Position numbers and translations under genes: made by a program. Of a stretch of DNA of 64,000 bases, positions 36,456-47,257 are shown one piece after another (position 1 is the stretch's first letter; every line of letters starts with the position of its first letter). The stretch is from Shewanella ulleungensis. Its GTDB lineage: Bacteria > Pseudomonadota > Gammaproteobacteria > Enterobacterales > Shewanellaceae. The notes beneath the pieces were generated by a model. It was given only the letters and a program-made list of their open reading frames with translations. It was not told where the DNA came from and did no database searches. The stretch spans positions 372,001-436,000 of the forward strand of contig NZ_BMQW01000001.1 of assembly GCF_014648315.1 (NCBI RefSeq), written 5' to 3'.

Positions 36456-37820
36456 GTGTTCTTATCATCGGCATCTAATGCCTATATCAAACGAAATATC
36501 TCTTTAGGCTGGCCTTTAGCATTAAATGCGTTGTTAATGCAGTCAATGTTGATGATTGATACTTTATTAGTCAGTCCTTTGGGCGAAGTGTCATTAGCGG
36601 CAATGGGTATTGCCACGACTATAGTGTCATTTATTTTGGGTATTCAAATGGCGCTGGCCAATGGAACTCAACTAGTGATGAGCCGTGCAGTAGGTTCTGC
36701 TAACCAGACCAAACTGGCAAATTCATATTGGTCTGGAATGTTGATTAACCTGATTGTGGCGATTGTTTTCTGGCTATTACTTTCATGGTTAGACCAAGAT
36801 TTAATTTATTGGCTTACTGACAATAAAACCTTATATGTTGAGATTGGCCAATACCTTGGTTATGCAAAATATTTAGTCTTATTTACTGCTATTACTCAAG
36901 TTATCACGGCTATGTTTAATGCGTTAGGCCGCAGTAAACTGCCATTTAAAAGTTATTTGATTGAATTACCAATTAATGCTTTTGCATCTTATTTCTTAAT
37001 CCATGGTGTCAGTGATTGGCAAGGCCTCGGAGTTGTCGGTGCGGCAATAGGCAGTGTGATTGCGATTAGCTTACGAATGATATTTTTAACTGTATGTTTA
37101 AAGTATCAACAAGATCTGGACCTTTCTTTTAACAGTAAAATGGCATTGTTCATAAACAACATTAAATTGCATTTCATTGAGATATTTCCAGTTGCAGCTA
37201 ATGTCACCATGTTATCGATTGGAGCAACAATTTATCAGCTATTGTATTCACAACTTTCTATTAATGCTTATGCCGCCATTACAGTCTTAATGCCATGGAT
37301 AAGAGGTGGAACTCAATTTATAACCTCGTGGGCGCATGCATCAGCTATTACTATTAGCCAAGCCATTGGTTCAACAAAATTAGAAAACCTAACTGCAGAT
37401 GTTGATATTAGTATCAAGATGGCGGTGGTTTTGTCGGTATTATCTTGTGGATTATTTTGGGCGTTAAGTTTTGTTATTGGTGATATATATCCGGGGTTAA
37501 ATCACGAAACGTACCTAGCATTAGCGTCAATTGCTCCTTTGTATATACTACTGCCGTTTATTCGTGGATATAACACAGTACATGGTCATATTCTGCGGGC
37601 TTTGGGTAAAACGACAGCGGTATTTAAAATCAATTTTACTGGCCAATGGTTAATTTCAATTCCGCTTTGTGCCCTGTTAATCTTGTATTTTGATGCCTCC
37701 ATCTTCTGGGCTTTTGCTGTTATGCCATTTGAGGAAGCCGTTAAAGCATTTCCTTTTAGGTATTTGGCAAGAAAGACGTTAAAAGAATTTGACCACAACC
37801 AAGCCCAAAAGCTGATTTAA
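36456..37820 (+). CDS. MATE family exporter
   Basis: Inner-membrane multidrug/toxin antiporter of the MATE family, about 454 residues with 12 predicted helices in two halves (first half starts GWPLALNALLMQSMLMIDTLLV, second half near IEIFPVAANVTMLSIGATIY). I chose the GTG at 36456 because AAGGA lies six bases before it; the TTG at 36408 has no visible site. The substrate cannot be read from sequence. It is divergent from the GntR gene, and a weak operator-like site lies between them, but a link with alginate is not shown. Confidence 0.82.
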   Translation: MFLSSASNAYIKRNISLGWPLALNALLMQSMLMIDTLLVSPLGEVSLAAMGIATTIVSFILGIQMALANGTQLVMSRAVGSANQTKLANSYWSGMLINLIVAIVFWLLLSWLDQDLIYWLTDNKTLYVEIGQYLGYAKYLVLFTAITQVITAMFNALGRSKLPFKSYLIELPINAFASYFLIHGVSDWQGLGVVGAAIGSVIAISLRMIFLTVCLKYQQDLDLSFNSKMALFINNIKLHFIEIFPVAANVTMLSIGATIYQLLYSQLSINAYAAITVLMPWIRGGTQFITSWAHASAITISQAIGSTKLENLTADVDISIKMAVVLSVLSCGLFWALSFVIGDIYPGLNHETYLALASIAPLYILLPFIRGYNTVHGHILRALGKTTAVFKINFTGQWLISIPLCALLILYFDASIFWAFAVMPFEEAVKAFPFRYLARKTLKEFDHNQAQKLI

Positions 37821-37972
37821 TGGTTATGGCTACTATTAAGCACGAAGAGTTGAAACAATTGATTTCAATAGCGAGGTTTTGAAATCTCAATTACAATGAA
37901 CGACTTTTGCTCAATTTTACTTACGCATTAATCAATAAAAAACACGGCGTAATATCTGAGGAATACCTTTAA

Positions 37973-39406
37973 TTGAAAACATCACTTTTCCTTATTTCTA
38001 CGGGATTTATGCTGTTATGTGGTTGCCAATCGTCAACCGTAACCGATATAGAAACACATAAAAGCGTTAACAAAACTAAAAAGTCGACTGAATATAACAT
38101 TCCAAAATCGTTGGTACGTCGACAATATAAAGAGTCTGGTGATGTATGGGAACGTATTCGTTTTTCAATGGATATGCCAATACCTGACCAGTACTTAGTG
38201 AACCGATACCGCCAATGGTACATTGATAACCCTCAACACCTCGAGCGAATTTCACAACGCGCTCGTCCTTTTTTATATTTAATCGTGCAAGAGTTTGAGC
38301 ATCGTGATTTACCGATTGAACTGGCATTATTACCGATCGTTGAAAGTTCTTTTAATCCTCTCGCGTACTCAAGTGCTGATGCTTCAGGCTTATGGCAGTT
38401 TACTTCGCCTATGGCGATTCACTTTGGTTTAGATATGAATTGGTGGTATGACGGTCGCAAAGATGTGCCTGCAGCAACCACCGCAGCGCTTGATATGTTG
38501 GAGTATCTGTATAAAAAAACCGATAACTGGTTGTATGCACTTGCCGCATATAATGCTGGTGAAGGTCGGCTCAGAGAAGCAATAAAATATAATGAGGCTA
38601 GGGGACTTGACACTGACTTTTGGTCACTAAAATTACCCACTGAAACGAGGCAATACGTGCCGCAACTTCTAGCCATTGCTGATGTGGTTAAGAATGCTAA
38701 AAGCTACGGCATAAGCCTAAACCCCATTCCCAATAAGCCCTTGGTTGAAGTGATTGATGTTGGTAGCCAAATCGATTTAGCTGTCGCGGCGAAGCTGGCT
38801 AAAATACCTGTTACACGCTTACAAAAGTTAAATCCTGGTTTTAACCGCTGGGCCACATCACCACAAGGGCCGCATCAGTTAGTGGTACCTGTGAGTAAAG
38901 CTCATAAGTTCAAGCAAGCGTTAGCCAATACTGATGTGAACGAACGGGTAAAATGGTACAAATATCAAATTCAAAACGGTGACAATATTACGGTCATCGC
39001 ACAGCGTCATCAAACCAATGTCGATAAAATCAAAGCCATGAATGATATTGATGGTGATAAAATTATAGCGGGTCAATTCTTGTATATGCCACACACGGCA
39101 TCTCAGGTGATTTTAGATGTTGAATTAGCGGCCTCTCAATCTGCGGCGAAGAAAATAATTCACAAACAGAGTGACAATACACTCGTTCAACCGCAGCTAA
39201 TCACTGCTGCTTCCAGTGCCACTCCCCAAGCTGGGCATACAGTTCAATACGGGGATACCTTATGGAGTATCGCTAGAGTTTATAAGGTAAGTGTTGAGCA
39301 AATTATCAGTTGGAATAATATGACTGATAGAGACAAGCTCACAGTAGGTAAAACACTCAAGTTTTATCAAAACGTACAAAATAAAAGCCAGCAAATGCGC
39401 CTATAA
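37973..39406 (+). CDS. mltD: Membrane-bound lytic murein transglycosylase D
   Basis: Lipid-anchored enzyme that cleaves peptidoglycan glycan strands forming 1,6-anhydro ends. The 477-residue protein has a lipobox MLLCGCQ near residue 17, a lysozyme-like SLT domain (about 110-260; catalytic Glu in LPIVESSFNP, plus SGLWQFTSPMA and YALAAYNAGEGRL), and two clear LysM repeats toward the C terminus (YQIQNGDNITVIAQRH and HTVQYGDTLWSIARVY). The start is TTG at 37973, nine bases after GAGGAA, which fits the signal peptide beginning there. Stands alone, with a hairpin after it. Confidence 0.93.
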   Translation: MKTSLFLISTGFMLLCGCQSSTVTDIETHKSVNKTKKSTEYNIPKSLVRRQYKESGDVWERIRFSMDMPIPDQYLVNRYRQWYIDNPQHLERISQRARPFLYLIVQEFEHRDLPIELALLPIVESSFNPLAYSSADASGLWQFTSPMAIHFGLDMNWWYDGRKDVPAATTAALDMLEYLYKKTDNWLYALAAYNAGEGRLREAIKYNEARGLDTDFWSLKLPTETRQYVPQLLAIADVVKNAKSYGISLNPIPNKPLVEVIDVGSQIDLAVAAKLAKIPVTRLQKLNPGFNRWATSPQGPHQLVVPVSKAHKFKQALANTDVNERVKWYKYQIQNGDNITVIAQRHQTNVDKIKAMNDIDGDKIIAGQFLYMPHTASQVILDVELAASQSAAKKIIHKQSDNTLVQPQLITAASSATPQAGHTVQYGDTLWSIARVYKVSVEQIISWNNMTDRDKLTVGKTLKFYQNVQNKSQQMRL

Positions 39407-39414
39407 TGAGGGCT

Positions 39415-39453
39415 ACAATCTAAGTTGCGAATGGCTATCGCGACTTAGGTTGT
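39415..39453 (+). terminator. Hairpin after mltD
   Basis: Fifteen-base arms ACAATCTAAGTTGCG and CGCGACTTAGGTTGT with two G-T pairs, then a weak T-rich tail. Confidence 0.55.
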
Positions 39454-39649
39454 TTGCTTTACGATATCTTACTGAGTTCACAGTTCTGACATTTCAACAG
39501 TATATTTAAACGATATTTTCTTTTAAAAGAATAAAAATCATACCTTACGGCATACTTTTATTATTTGTTAGTGTAAATTAATTGTATAAATGTATAAGTT
39601 TGTTCATAAATTTTTACATGACAGTTAATTTTATGAGGGTGTCGCTGCA

Positions 39650-41686
39650 ATGTTGAAAATCAATGTGTTTCCTTACACGACGTTAGCGGTTTTATGTGCC
39701 AGTTCAACTGTAATGGCTCAAGAATCCAATTCACTAGACCTTAGTTTACAAGAATTGATGAATGTAGAAGTTACATCGGTTTCAAAGCAAAAGCAGCCTT
39801 TATCTAATTCTCCCGCCGCCATTTATGTGTTAACCAACGATGCTATCCGCCATTCTGGTGCAACCTCCATTCCTCAAGCTCTTCGCGACGTACCAGGCCT
39901 ACATGTGGCTCAAATTGACGCTCAAAAGTGGGCTGTTAGTAGCCGTGGTTTTAATGGACGTTATAACAATAAGCTTTTAGTCATGATGGACGGCCGCACG
40001 CTTTATTCCCCTGCGTTTTCTGGGGTGTATTGGGAAGTACAAGATACGTTAATGGCCGATATTGAACGTATTGAAGTTATTCGTGGTCCCAGTGCAGCAT
40101 TGTGGGGTGCTAATGCCGTAAATGGTGTTATTAACATTATCACTAAACACAGTGCAGATACGTTAGGCGGCTATGCAGAACTCGGTGCGGGTGATTATGA
40201 ACAAGGCTTTATCGGCGCAAGATATGGCACTAAGCTATCAGATAATGCTAGCTCCAGAATGTATATTAAAGGTAATAGTCGCGATTCATTAGAGCATAAT
40301 GCAAAAGATCTCGACAGTTCACTTGTTGATGCCGCATCTACTGTTGATAAAAGTAATGATTGGCACCATTTACAATTTGGCGGCAGGGTTGATATCCAAC
40401 TTGAAAACGACACTAGCTTGACGTTAAGCAGTGACTATTACACCAGCAAAATGAATCAAGCATCAAATATAGCTTCAATGGATGCACCACAATATAGAGT
40501 GTTTTATTCAGAGGAGGTAGAGACTGAAGGGTTCAATTTATTATCGCGTTACACTAAAGCGTTATCGGCAACCTCAGAATATACTCTACAAACTTATTAC
40601 GATTTTGCTGACAGAGAAGAAGAGCTCTATCATCTTCGCACCAATACTGTTGATATTGATTTTCAGCATCAGCTTATCGTAGCTCAAGATCATAATATCG
40701 TTTGGGGCTTAGGTTATCGATACATAAGCGATGATTTAACTTCAATGCCAATATTAACCAGTTCAGAACCCGATTCAACACAAACACATTTATGGAGTAC
40801 ATTTGTTAGTGATGAAATTGCCTTAGTGGATGATGCACTTTGGTTAACCTTAGCGTCACGTTTTGAACACAATGATTATACTGGGTTTGAAATTCAACCC
40901 AATGTTCGTTTGATGTGGCAAGTTGATACAAAGAATAGCTTATGGACTTCAATTGCCCGCGCGGTTAGAACTCCGTCTCGAGTTGAAAATAACTTATCTG
41001 TGAATGCGCTAAACATTGCTCCATCGGATGTATCACCTCTTGTTAAATTGTTTGTTGTGGGCAGTGATGACTACCAATCAGAAGAAATCGTGTCCTATGA
41101 AGTGGGTTACCGTTTTGTACCCGCGAAAAAATGGTCTTTTGACACAACGTTTTTCTATAACGTTTACGATAAGTTACGCAGTACATCTGATGGCACAACC
41201 GACCTTAGTACTTTCCCTAATTACATTTCACAATACACTGTTTTTGAAAATCAATACGATGGTTACAACTATGGTGCCGAGCTGTCGTCGATGTGGGCGG
41301 TGACCGATTTGCTGCAGTTACGTATTAACTATAGCTATATTCAAAACGAGTTTGGGGATATTTTGGGGCAAAATACCCAGGCGCCACAAAACATGTTTTC
41401 AGCCATGGTTGATTGGAATATGACCGACAATATTGATGTGAATCTGGTATGGCGTATCATTGATAATACCGAGTTACTCAGTGGCAACGGCACTAGCTTT
41501 AAATCTATTGAGGGCTATAAGGGGGTTGATATTGGTGTTAGCTGGGCTGTAACTCCAGATTTGATGTTATCTGCACATGGTAAAGATTTATTTTACTCAT
41601 CTCACCTTGAATATGAAGCAGAGAGTATTTTGCTGCCTTATCAGGTAGGCCCAAGTTATTTTGTTAAAGCTAGCTTGAGTTTTTAA
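39650..41686 (+). CDS. TonB-dependent outer-membrane receptor
   Basis: Outer-membrane gated transporter or signal receptor of 678 residues: signal peptide (to about residue 24), a plug domain (about 30-160, SLQELMNVEVTSVSKQKQ then VRGPSAALWGANAVNGVINIITK-type segment), and a beta-barrel ending in Phe (FVKASLSF). The substrate is unknown. The N-terminal form EVTSVSKQ is typical of receptors found next to YfiR-type and c-di-GMP genes; here the next three genes are exactly that and follow within ten bases, so I infer it supplies or senses a signal for that pathway. Confidence 0.88.
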   Translation: MLKINVFPYTTLAVLCASSTVMAQESNSLDLSLQELMNVEVTSVSKQKQPLSNSPAAIYVLTNDAIRHSGATSIPQALRDVPGLHVAQIDAQKWAVSSRGFNGRYNNKLLVMMDGRTLYSPAFSGVYWEVQDTLMADIERIEVIRGPSAALWGANAVNGVINIITKHSADTLGGYAELGAGDYEQGFIGARYGTKLSDNASSRMYIKGNSRDSLEHNAKDLDSSLVDAASTVDKSNDWHHLQFGGRVDIQLENDTSLTLSSDYYTSKMNQASNIASMDAPQYRVFYSEEVETEGFNLLSRYTKALSATSEYTLQTYYDFADREEELYHLRTNTVDIDFQHQLIVAQDHNIVWGLGYRYISDDLTSMPILTSSEPDSTQTHLWSTFVSDEIALVDDALWLTLASRFEHNDYTGFEIQPNVRLMWQVDTKNSLWTSIARAVRTPSRVENNLSVNALNIAPSDVSPLVKLFVVGSDDYQSEEIVSYEVGYRFVPAKKWSFDTTFFYNVYDKLRSTSDGTTDLSTFPNYISQYTVFENQYDGYNYGAELSSMWAVTDLLQLRINYSYIQNEFGDILGQNTQAPQNMFSAMVDWNMTDNIDVNLVWRIIDNTELLSGNGTSFKSIEGYKGVDIGVSWAVTPDLMLSAHGKDLFYSSHLEYEAESILLPYQVGPSYFVKASLSF

Positions 41687-41695
41687 GCGTTATTT

Positions 41696-42229
41696 ATGAG
41701 AAATGATAATATTTATCGACAGATACTTTATTCATTGATGGCGATACTTGCTCTATTTTCTAGTTCAGCAATCGCCGAGGATTCGTTTGACTTAAAAACG
41801 GCATTTACTTATAACTTTGCAAAATTTACTCAATGGCCTCAAACGCGTATTGAACAACCTTCTGCATGGAAAATATGCTTTTTTGGCAACCAATATCGAG
41901 ACAGTTTCATCGCACTCGAGAATAAAAAAATTGCTAAACAAAACATTTCCGCTATCCAATTATCAGACACTAGCCAAATAGATCAATGTGATGTCATATT
42001 TATCGATTCTGCATCGCGTGAGCTAACGCGGCGTATATTTTTGGCAGTTGACAGTAAATCAATTTTAACTGTATCGGATATTTCTGGTTTTGCCGCACAA
42101 GGTGGAATGATTGAAATTGTAGAGCAAGATAAACGATTGTTTTTCAAAGTTAATATTCAGGCTTTAGAGCAATCTGGATTAAATATAAGTTCACAAGTGT
42201 TAAAGTTAGCGCTTGAGGTAAAACGATGA
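41696..42229 (+). CDS. YfiR-family periplasmic protein (DUF4154)
   Basis: Periplasmic protein of 177 residues with a signal peptide (cut near AIAED, about residue 27). The start of the mature part, [18 protein letters not shown], and the later segments [18 protein letters not shown] and [20 protein letters not shown] are characteristic of the YfiR family, which in Pseudomonas holds a membrane diguanylate cyclase inactive until released. Here it probably controls the adjacent sensor kinase. It overlaps the kinase gene by four bases (ATGA). Confidence 0.88.
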   Translation: MRNDNIYRQILYSLMAILALFSSSAIAEDSFDLKTAFTYNFAKFTQWPQTRIEQPSAWKICFFGNQYRDSFIALENKKIAKQNISAIQLSDTSQIDQCDVIFIDSASRELTRRIFLAVDSKSILTVSDISGFAAQGGMIEIVEQDKRLFFKVNIQALEQSGLNISSQVLKLALEVKR

Positions 42230-44577
42230 GTATAGTCAATTTTTCTTCAATTAGAACCAAGCTCATTTGTTCAATGCTTGCTATTGCGGTCATCGTAATC
42301 GTTATTATTTCTACCGCGCTAATTAGCCAACAATTTGCCATAACTAAGCTAAAAGCAGCGCAAAACTTAACCGTGTTGAGTGATATAGTGGCAAGCAACA
42401 GTTTATCTGCGGTGATATTTAATGACCCCAATTCTGCCGAAAAAACCTTGTCTGCTTTAGTTGCTCAGCCCGATATTATTAATGCCGTCATATATGACCC
42501 TGTCGGTACTATTTTTGCTGTGTACTCTGGTAATAAAGAAAATCAATTAAACATACATGCAGAGCAATTTTTAGACATAGTATCAAGTAAGAAAAAACAA
42601 ATTTCGTTTAGTCATGACGCAGTACATTCATATACACCAATATTATCAGAAGGTGAGTTTGTTGGCATGCTCCACATAACCGACAATATGAATACATTAT
42701 CAAAGCAGCTAGATGACTACTTATTGTTAGTGGTTTCTGCCAGTGTGTCGGCATTTTTTGCCAGTTTATTGGTTATGTTTTGGTTACAGTCGTTATTTAC
42801 TAAGCCGATGAATACGCTTTTAGGTGTGATTGAACAAATTTCAAATAACAAAGATTACAGCCAACGTGTCAGCATTCAATCTCATGACGAGTTCTCACAA
42901 CTTGCTGATAGTTTCAACGTTATGATTGCCGAGGTTGATACTCGAGGTCGCCAACTTGAAACGATAAATCGAGAACTTGAACATCGTGTTACTGAACGTA
43001 CATTTGAGTTACAACAAACGTTAGAAATAGCTAAAAATGCTAACCTTGCTAAATCCGAATTTTTGGCTGTGATGAGTCATGAAATCCGGACCCCGCTTAA
43101 TGGGATTATTGGTTTTTCAGATTTGCTTAAATCCTATGAGCTAAATAAAGATGTCACTAACACCGTTGAAATGATTAATGATTCTGCGCAAACCCTATTG
43201 GTGTTATTGAATGAGGTGTTGGACTTTTCAAAAATTGATGCCAATAAAATGGATTTAGACATCCGTGAGTTTAATTTGCCAGATTTAGTTAACTCTACCT
43301 GTCAATCTCATCACGTTGTTGCACAAAAGAAAAATTTAACTTTTTCTATTAATATTGAACCATTAATGCAATTGAACTATTTAGGTGACTCTGTACGGAT
43401 CCGGCAGATTATTAACAATTTTATTTCTAATGCGATTAAGTTTACTAGACAGGGTGGAATTACTATTAAAGTCAGTGAGCATATTGAGGGCTCAGATACG
43501 GTTATTAAATTTACTGTTATTGATACAGGCATAGGGATTTCTGACAATAAACTTGAATCAATTTTCACTCCATTTACTCAAGCTGATAACTCTATTACCC
43601 GCGAATTTGGTGGAACAGGTTTAGGCTTAGCCATATGCCAGCAACTTATTATATTGATGAATGGCCGTTATGGTGTTGAAAGTAAAGTCAATGAAGGCAG
43701 TACCTTTTGGTTTAGCATTCCACTAGTTGCTGTCGATAGTTCATCGGAGCCTGTGAGCGAACTAATTAATAACAATAACATCAGTGAATCTGTATATCGT
43801 AAAACGCATGTTTTAGTTGCTGAAGATAACGTCGTCAATCAATTAGTAGTTAAGAGCTTGCTTGCGTCTTTAGGCCATGAATGTGAAATTGTAGATAATG
43901 GCGAAGAGGCGATTAAAAGGGCGAGTGAGAAAAAGTTTGATGTGATTTTTATGGATTATCATATGCCAGTAGCCGATGGGATAGCGGCAACTGAAGCCAT
44001 CACTAATCAAGGCCCTGATGGGGTAAACTTTACGACTCCCATAATAGCGCTTACCGCTGATATTCAGCCTAATGTAAAACGTCAGTTTCGGGCCGCTGGG
44101 GCAAAAGATACTTTACTTAAGCCTTTTACTAGGCAAACCCTCAACGAATGCTTAAATAAATGGGTATTTGACTCTGTAGATTCATTATCACAAAACGACA
44201 AATCAAATGATGATGAATACCAAATCTTTGTTGACGGTCCGCTTAATGACATTAAGCAAATATCTCCTGATGATTCAACTGAACTGGTGAAAACCATTGT
44301 TGATATTTACATTAACAGCACCCCTAATTTGATTAATGATATTGCTCAGGGTTTAGCGGATCAAAACGCAGATCAAGTTTTTAAAGCTGCTCATTCGTTA
44401 AAGTCTAGTTCTGCGAATTTAGGTGCAAGCAAAATGCAACGTTTAGCCAGTCAAATTGAGCAATTTGCACGCAATGTTAAATTAGATGAGGCCCAACCTT
44501 TAGCAGGAACACTTCAAACAGTATTTGAACAAACTCAACAAGCATTAATGCACAAAGTCGAGGAGCTTGGTCAATGA
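42226..44577 (+). CDS. Hybrid sensor histidine kinase with receiver and Hpt domains
   Basis: Inner-membrane phosphorelay kinase, 783 residues. In order: membrane helix (about 12-34), periplasmic CHASE8-like domain ([24 protein letters not shown] region), second helix (about 163-187), HAMP, coiled linker, HisKA with His285 ([11 protein letters not shown]), HATPase ([12 protein letters not shown]), receiver with Asp577 (IFMDYHMP) and C-terminal Hpt with His723 ([13 protein letters not shown]). All phosphotransfer residues are in place, so phosphate can pass to the receiver of the downstream GGDEF-EAL protein. Overlaps both neighbours by four bases. Confidence 0.92.
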   Translation: MSIVNFSSIRTKLICSMLAIAVIVIVIISTALISQQFAITKLKAAQNLTVLSDIVASNSLSAVIFNDPNSAEKTLSALVAQPDIINAVIYDPVGTIFAVYSGNKENQLNIHAEQFLDIVSSKKKQISFSHDAVHSYTPILSEGEFVGMLHITDNMNTLSKQLDDYLLLVVSASVSAFFASLLVMFWLQSLFTKPMNTLLGVIEQISNNKDYSQRVSIQSHDEFSQLADSFNVMIAEVDTRGRQLETINRELEHRVTERTFELQQTLEIAKNANLAKSEFLAVMSHEIRTPLNGIIGFSDLLKSYELNKDVTNTVEMINDSAQTLLVLLNEVLDFSKIDANKMDLDIREFNLPDLVNSTCQSHHVVAQKKNLTFSINIEPLMQLNYLGDSVRIRQIINNFISNAIKFTRQGGITIKVSEHIEGSDTVIKFTVIDTGIGISDNKLESIFTPFTQADNSITREFGGTGLGLAICQQLIILMNGRYGVESKVNEGSTFWFSIPLVAVDSSSEPVSELINNNNISESVYRKTHVLVAEDNVVNQLVVKSLLASLGHECEIVDNGEEAIKRASEKKFDVIFMDYHMPVADGIAATEAITNQGPDGVNFTTPIIALTADIQPNVKRQFRAAGAKDTLLKPFTRQTLNECLNKWVFDSVDSLSQNDKSNDDEYQIFVDGPLNDIKQISPDDSTELVKTIVDIYINSTPNLINDIAQGLADQNADQVFKAAHSLKSSSANLGASKMQRLASQIEQFARNVKLDEAQPLAGTLQTVFEQTQQALMHKVEELGQ

Positions 44578-46667
44578 CGAACAATGTTATACATGATGTC
44601 ATTTTGATTGTTGATGACGACCCCGTCATTCGCATGCTTATGCGTCGTGCATTGAACCCGTCAATGACTCATATTCTTGAAGCAAGTAGTGGCGAGGAAG
44701 CTATTGAGTTATTCAGTTTGCATTGCCCAGACCTTATTCTGCTTGATGTCTCTATGGATAATATGGATGGCTTTGAATGCTGCTCTGTTATTCGTAAGAT
44801 GCCAGAAGGGGAGAACGTTGCTATTATTATGGTAACGGCTTTAGACCAACCGGAAGACATTAAAAAAGCCTTCGATGTCGGTGCCACCGATTTTATGACT
44901 AAACCGGTAAAATGGCCTTTGTTAAACCATCGGATCCACTATGTCCTTAAAGCCAATAAAACCATTAAAGAACTGACAAAAAGTAAAAATAGACTGGCCA
45001 GGGCACAAAGCATTGCCCACTTAGGGTCGTGGGAATGGGATTTTAAAAATCAAACACTTGATTGTTCTGATGAAGTATATCGCATGATCGGTATGCAACC
45101 TCAAGAACGCGAACTCAATTTTGCTAATTTAATTGAAATTATTCACCCAGACGATCGTGAGTTTCTGACTCACACGCTCAAAAATGCATTAAAGAACAAA
45201 GAATCCTATGATATTGAATATCGGATATTGAACGGTAATGGTGACATTATAACTTTACATGACAGAACTGATATCACTGATGATTTCGGTGGTCAGCGTT
45301 TAAACGGCACGTTACATGATATTTCTAGCCGGAAAAAGTCTGAGCAAGAAATTGCTTATTATGCCTATTTCGATACGTTAACCGATTTACCGAATAGACG
45401 TAAATTTTTGGTTCAATTAGATTCTGCTATCGCATTAGCAAAGCGTCACGGAACAAAATTAGCATTATTATTTATCGATTTAGATCATTTTAAACGCATT
45501 AATGACACATTAGGCCACAAAGCCGGTGATGAATTACTTTGTGAAGCGGCAAGACGTATTAAAACGTCGATACGAGCTACTGATGAAATGAGTAGTGGTA
45601 ATACTCATGTCGACTTTGACAATGAACATATTGCACGCTTGGGCGGCGATGAATTTACCTTATTGTTAACTGAACTTAATACATTTGATAGTGTAGCCAT
45701 TATTGCTCAGCGGATTATAGATGAGTTATGTAAACCTTATTTTATCATGGGAAAACAGACTTATATTTCTGCCAGTGTAGGTATTTCATTTTATCCAGAT
45801 GATGGCCTTACTGGCGATATATTGCTGCAACACGCAGATACCGCCATGTATGAAGTTAAAAATAACGGTAAAAATGGTTATCAACTTTTTTCTCATGACA
45901 TGCACAAGACATTAATGGACAGGTTGCAACTGGAAGCTGAACTGAGAGAAGCGATTACCTTAGGGGATCAACTCAAATTGCATTACCAACCTCAAGTTAG
46001 CTCAACCAACGATAACGTTGTCGGTTATGAGGCTTTATTACGTTGGAATCATCCCACTAAAGGCATGTTGTCGCCTTTTGATTTTATGGCCATGGCTGAA
46101 AGTAGCGGATTAATTATCCAGATAGGTGAGTGGGCTTTAATTGAAGCCTGTAAAAAAGCCAAGAAAATCCATGTTGCGGACAGCAATTTTACTCGAATGG
46201 CAGTGAATTTATCTGCGCTACAATTTAATCACGCCAACATTGTCGACCATGTTAAAAACGCACTGTTGCTAACATCGCTTCCAGCTCATTTACTTGAACT
46301 TGAAATAACTGAATCTGCCATTATTAGTAACGTTGAAGATGCCATAGCATTATTGTTTAAACTCAAGGAACTTGGAGTGCAATTGGCTATTGATGACTTT
46401 GGTACTGGATACTCGTCACTCAACTATTTAAAGAACTTTCCAATTGATACCTTAAAAATTGATAAATCGTTTATCGATGGCATCGTTCATAATCAAAAAG
46501 ATGCAGCCATAGCACGCACCATAGTCCAACTCGCACTGAACTTAGGCTTAGGCACAATAGCCGAAGGGGTAGAACACGTAGAGCAGTATGAATTATTAAA
46601 AGAGATGGGATGTAACGATTTACAAGGATATTTGTATGGCAAACCAGTCTCACTAGAGCGGTTTTAA
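44574..46667 (+). CDS. Response regulator with PAS, GGDEF and EAL domains
   Basis: c-di-GMP enzyme of 697 residues driven by the upstream kinase. Receiver (about 10-125, Asp58 in ILLDVSMD), PAS (about 140-255, LGSWEWDF), GGDEF (GGDEF itself at 357-361) and EAL (Glu486 in YEALLRW). The EAL catalytic set looks complete ([37 protein letters not shown]), so phosphodiesterase activity is likely; the cyclase motif is also intact, but the inhibitory RxxD site normally five residues before GGDEF is absent (FDNE in its place). Net direction (make or break c-di-GMP) cannot be decided by sequence. Last gene of the receptor-YfiR-kinase operon. Confidence 0.92.
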   Translation: MTNNVIHDVILIVDDDPVIRMLMRRALNPSMTHILEASSGEEAIELFSLHCPDLILLDVSMDNMDGFECCSVIRKMPEGENVAIIMVTALDQPEDIKKAFDVGATDFMTKPVKWPLLNHRIHYVLKANKTIKELTKSKNRLARAQSIAHLGSWEWDFKNQTLDCSDEVYRMIGMQPQERELNFANLIEIIHPDDREFLTHTLKNALKNKESYDIEYRILNGNGDIITLHDRTDITDDFGGQRLNGTLHDISSRKKSEQEIAYYAYFDTLTDLPNRRKFLVQLDSAIALAKRHGTKLALLFIDLDHFKRINDTLGHKAGDELLCEAARRIKTSIRATDEMSSGNTHVDFDNEHIARLGGDEFTLLLTELNTFDSVAIIAQRIIDELCKPYFIMGKQTYISASVGISFYPDDGLTGDILLQHADTAMYEVKNNGKNGYQLFSHDMHKTLMDRLQLEAELREAITLGDQLKLHYQPQVSSTNDNVVGYEALLRWNHPTKGMLSPFDFMAMAESSGLIIQIGEWALIEACKKAKKIHVADSNFTRMAVNLSALQFNHANIVDHVKNALLLTSLPAHLLELEITESAIISNVEDAIALLFKLKELGVQLAIDDFGTGYSSLNYLKNFPIDTLKIDKSFIDGIVHNQKDAAIARTIVQLALNLGLGTIAEGVEHVEQYELLKEMGCNDLQGYLYGKPVSLERF

Positions 46668-46879
46668 TGATTAAAGCTTAAGAAGTGTTCGTATCTTGTC
46701 CTAGTACTTTTCTCTCTACACTTATTACGACTTAACTGATAAGTCGTTGTCATACTCTTTCGTATAATTTCAATGTAGAAAATTGAGCGTACAAACTTGT
46801 TTTGAATCAAATGGATGTTGAATTAAATTTTGTTGGATGGATAAGGAATAAAATTATAACGTGGAATTAAAGCGAGAAA

Positions 46880-46956
46880 TGGTACACCCGAGTGGACTCG
46901 AACCACCGACCCCTACCATGTCAAGGTAGTGCTCTAACCAGCTGAGCTACGGGTGT
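46880..46956 (-). tRNA. tRNA-Val (anticodon GAC)
   Basis: 77 bases with CCA encoded. On the - strand it starts ACACCCG and ends CGGGTGT-A-CCA, giving a 7-base-pair acceptor stem; the D arm (AGCTCAGCTGGTTAGAGC), anticodon stem-loop CTACC-TTGACAT-GGTAG and T arm (GGTTCGAGTCC) are regular. The anticodon GAC lies at 46920-46922. Confidence 0.97.
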
Positions 46957-47005
46957 ATTGTTTACTTTTTAATAAAATCTCAATGTTTAAACTCTTTGAG
47001 AAGAG

Positions 47006-47051
47006 TGGTACACCCGAGTGGACTCGAACCACCGACCCCTACCATGTCAAG
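47006..47051 (-). repeat. Truncated tRNA-Val copy, left attachment site of a genomic island
   Basis: An exact 46-base copy of the 3' half of the tRNA-Val (matching 46880-46925), including CCA, T arm, variable region and anticodon; it breaks off in the 3' side of the anticodon region as read on the + strand, where the sequence changes to ACGTTAAAA. This is what remains when an element inserts at the anticodon loop of the second of two tandem tRNA genes. Confidence 0.8.
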
Positions 47052-47257
47052 ACGTTAAAAATATTATTTCTTGAATTCCCTCAGTGCTACACCTTTCGCC
47101 TGCATCCCTTAACTAATATGAGTTTTCCAAATAAACGGGCATCTCATTTTCGATAATTTAAGCGAATATTTGTATTTCTTGCGCTTGAATTAGGCACGAT
47201 CTAGGCACAATATAGAAATGTCGAAATTGACCACTATTTTGTCATTTAGGGGGATTG

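Noticed and set aside
36456..37820. MATE exporter as an alginate gene
   Set aside because: The only link is a one-mismatch operator-like site; the protein family gives no reason for a role in alginate use.
47006..47051. A second functional tRNA-Val
   Set aside because: Only the 3' half is present; the D arm and 5' acceptor strand are missing.
46953..47156. 67-residue frame across the tRNA region
   Set aside because: It reads through the truncated tRNA copy (SGTPEWTRTTDP is a familiar product of mistranslating tRNA genes) and has no coding support.
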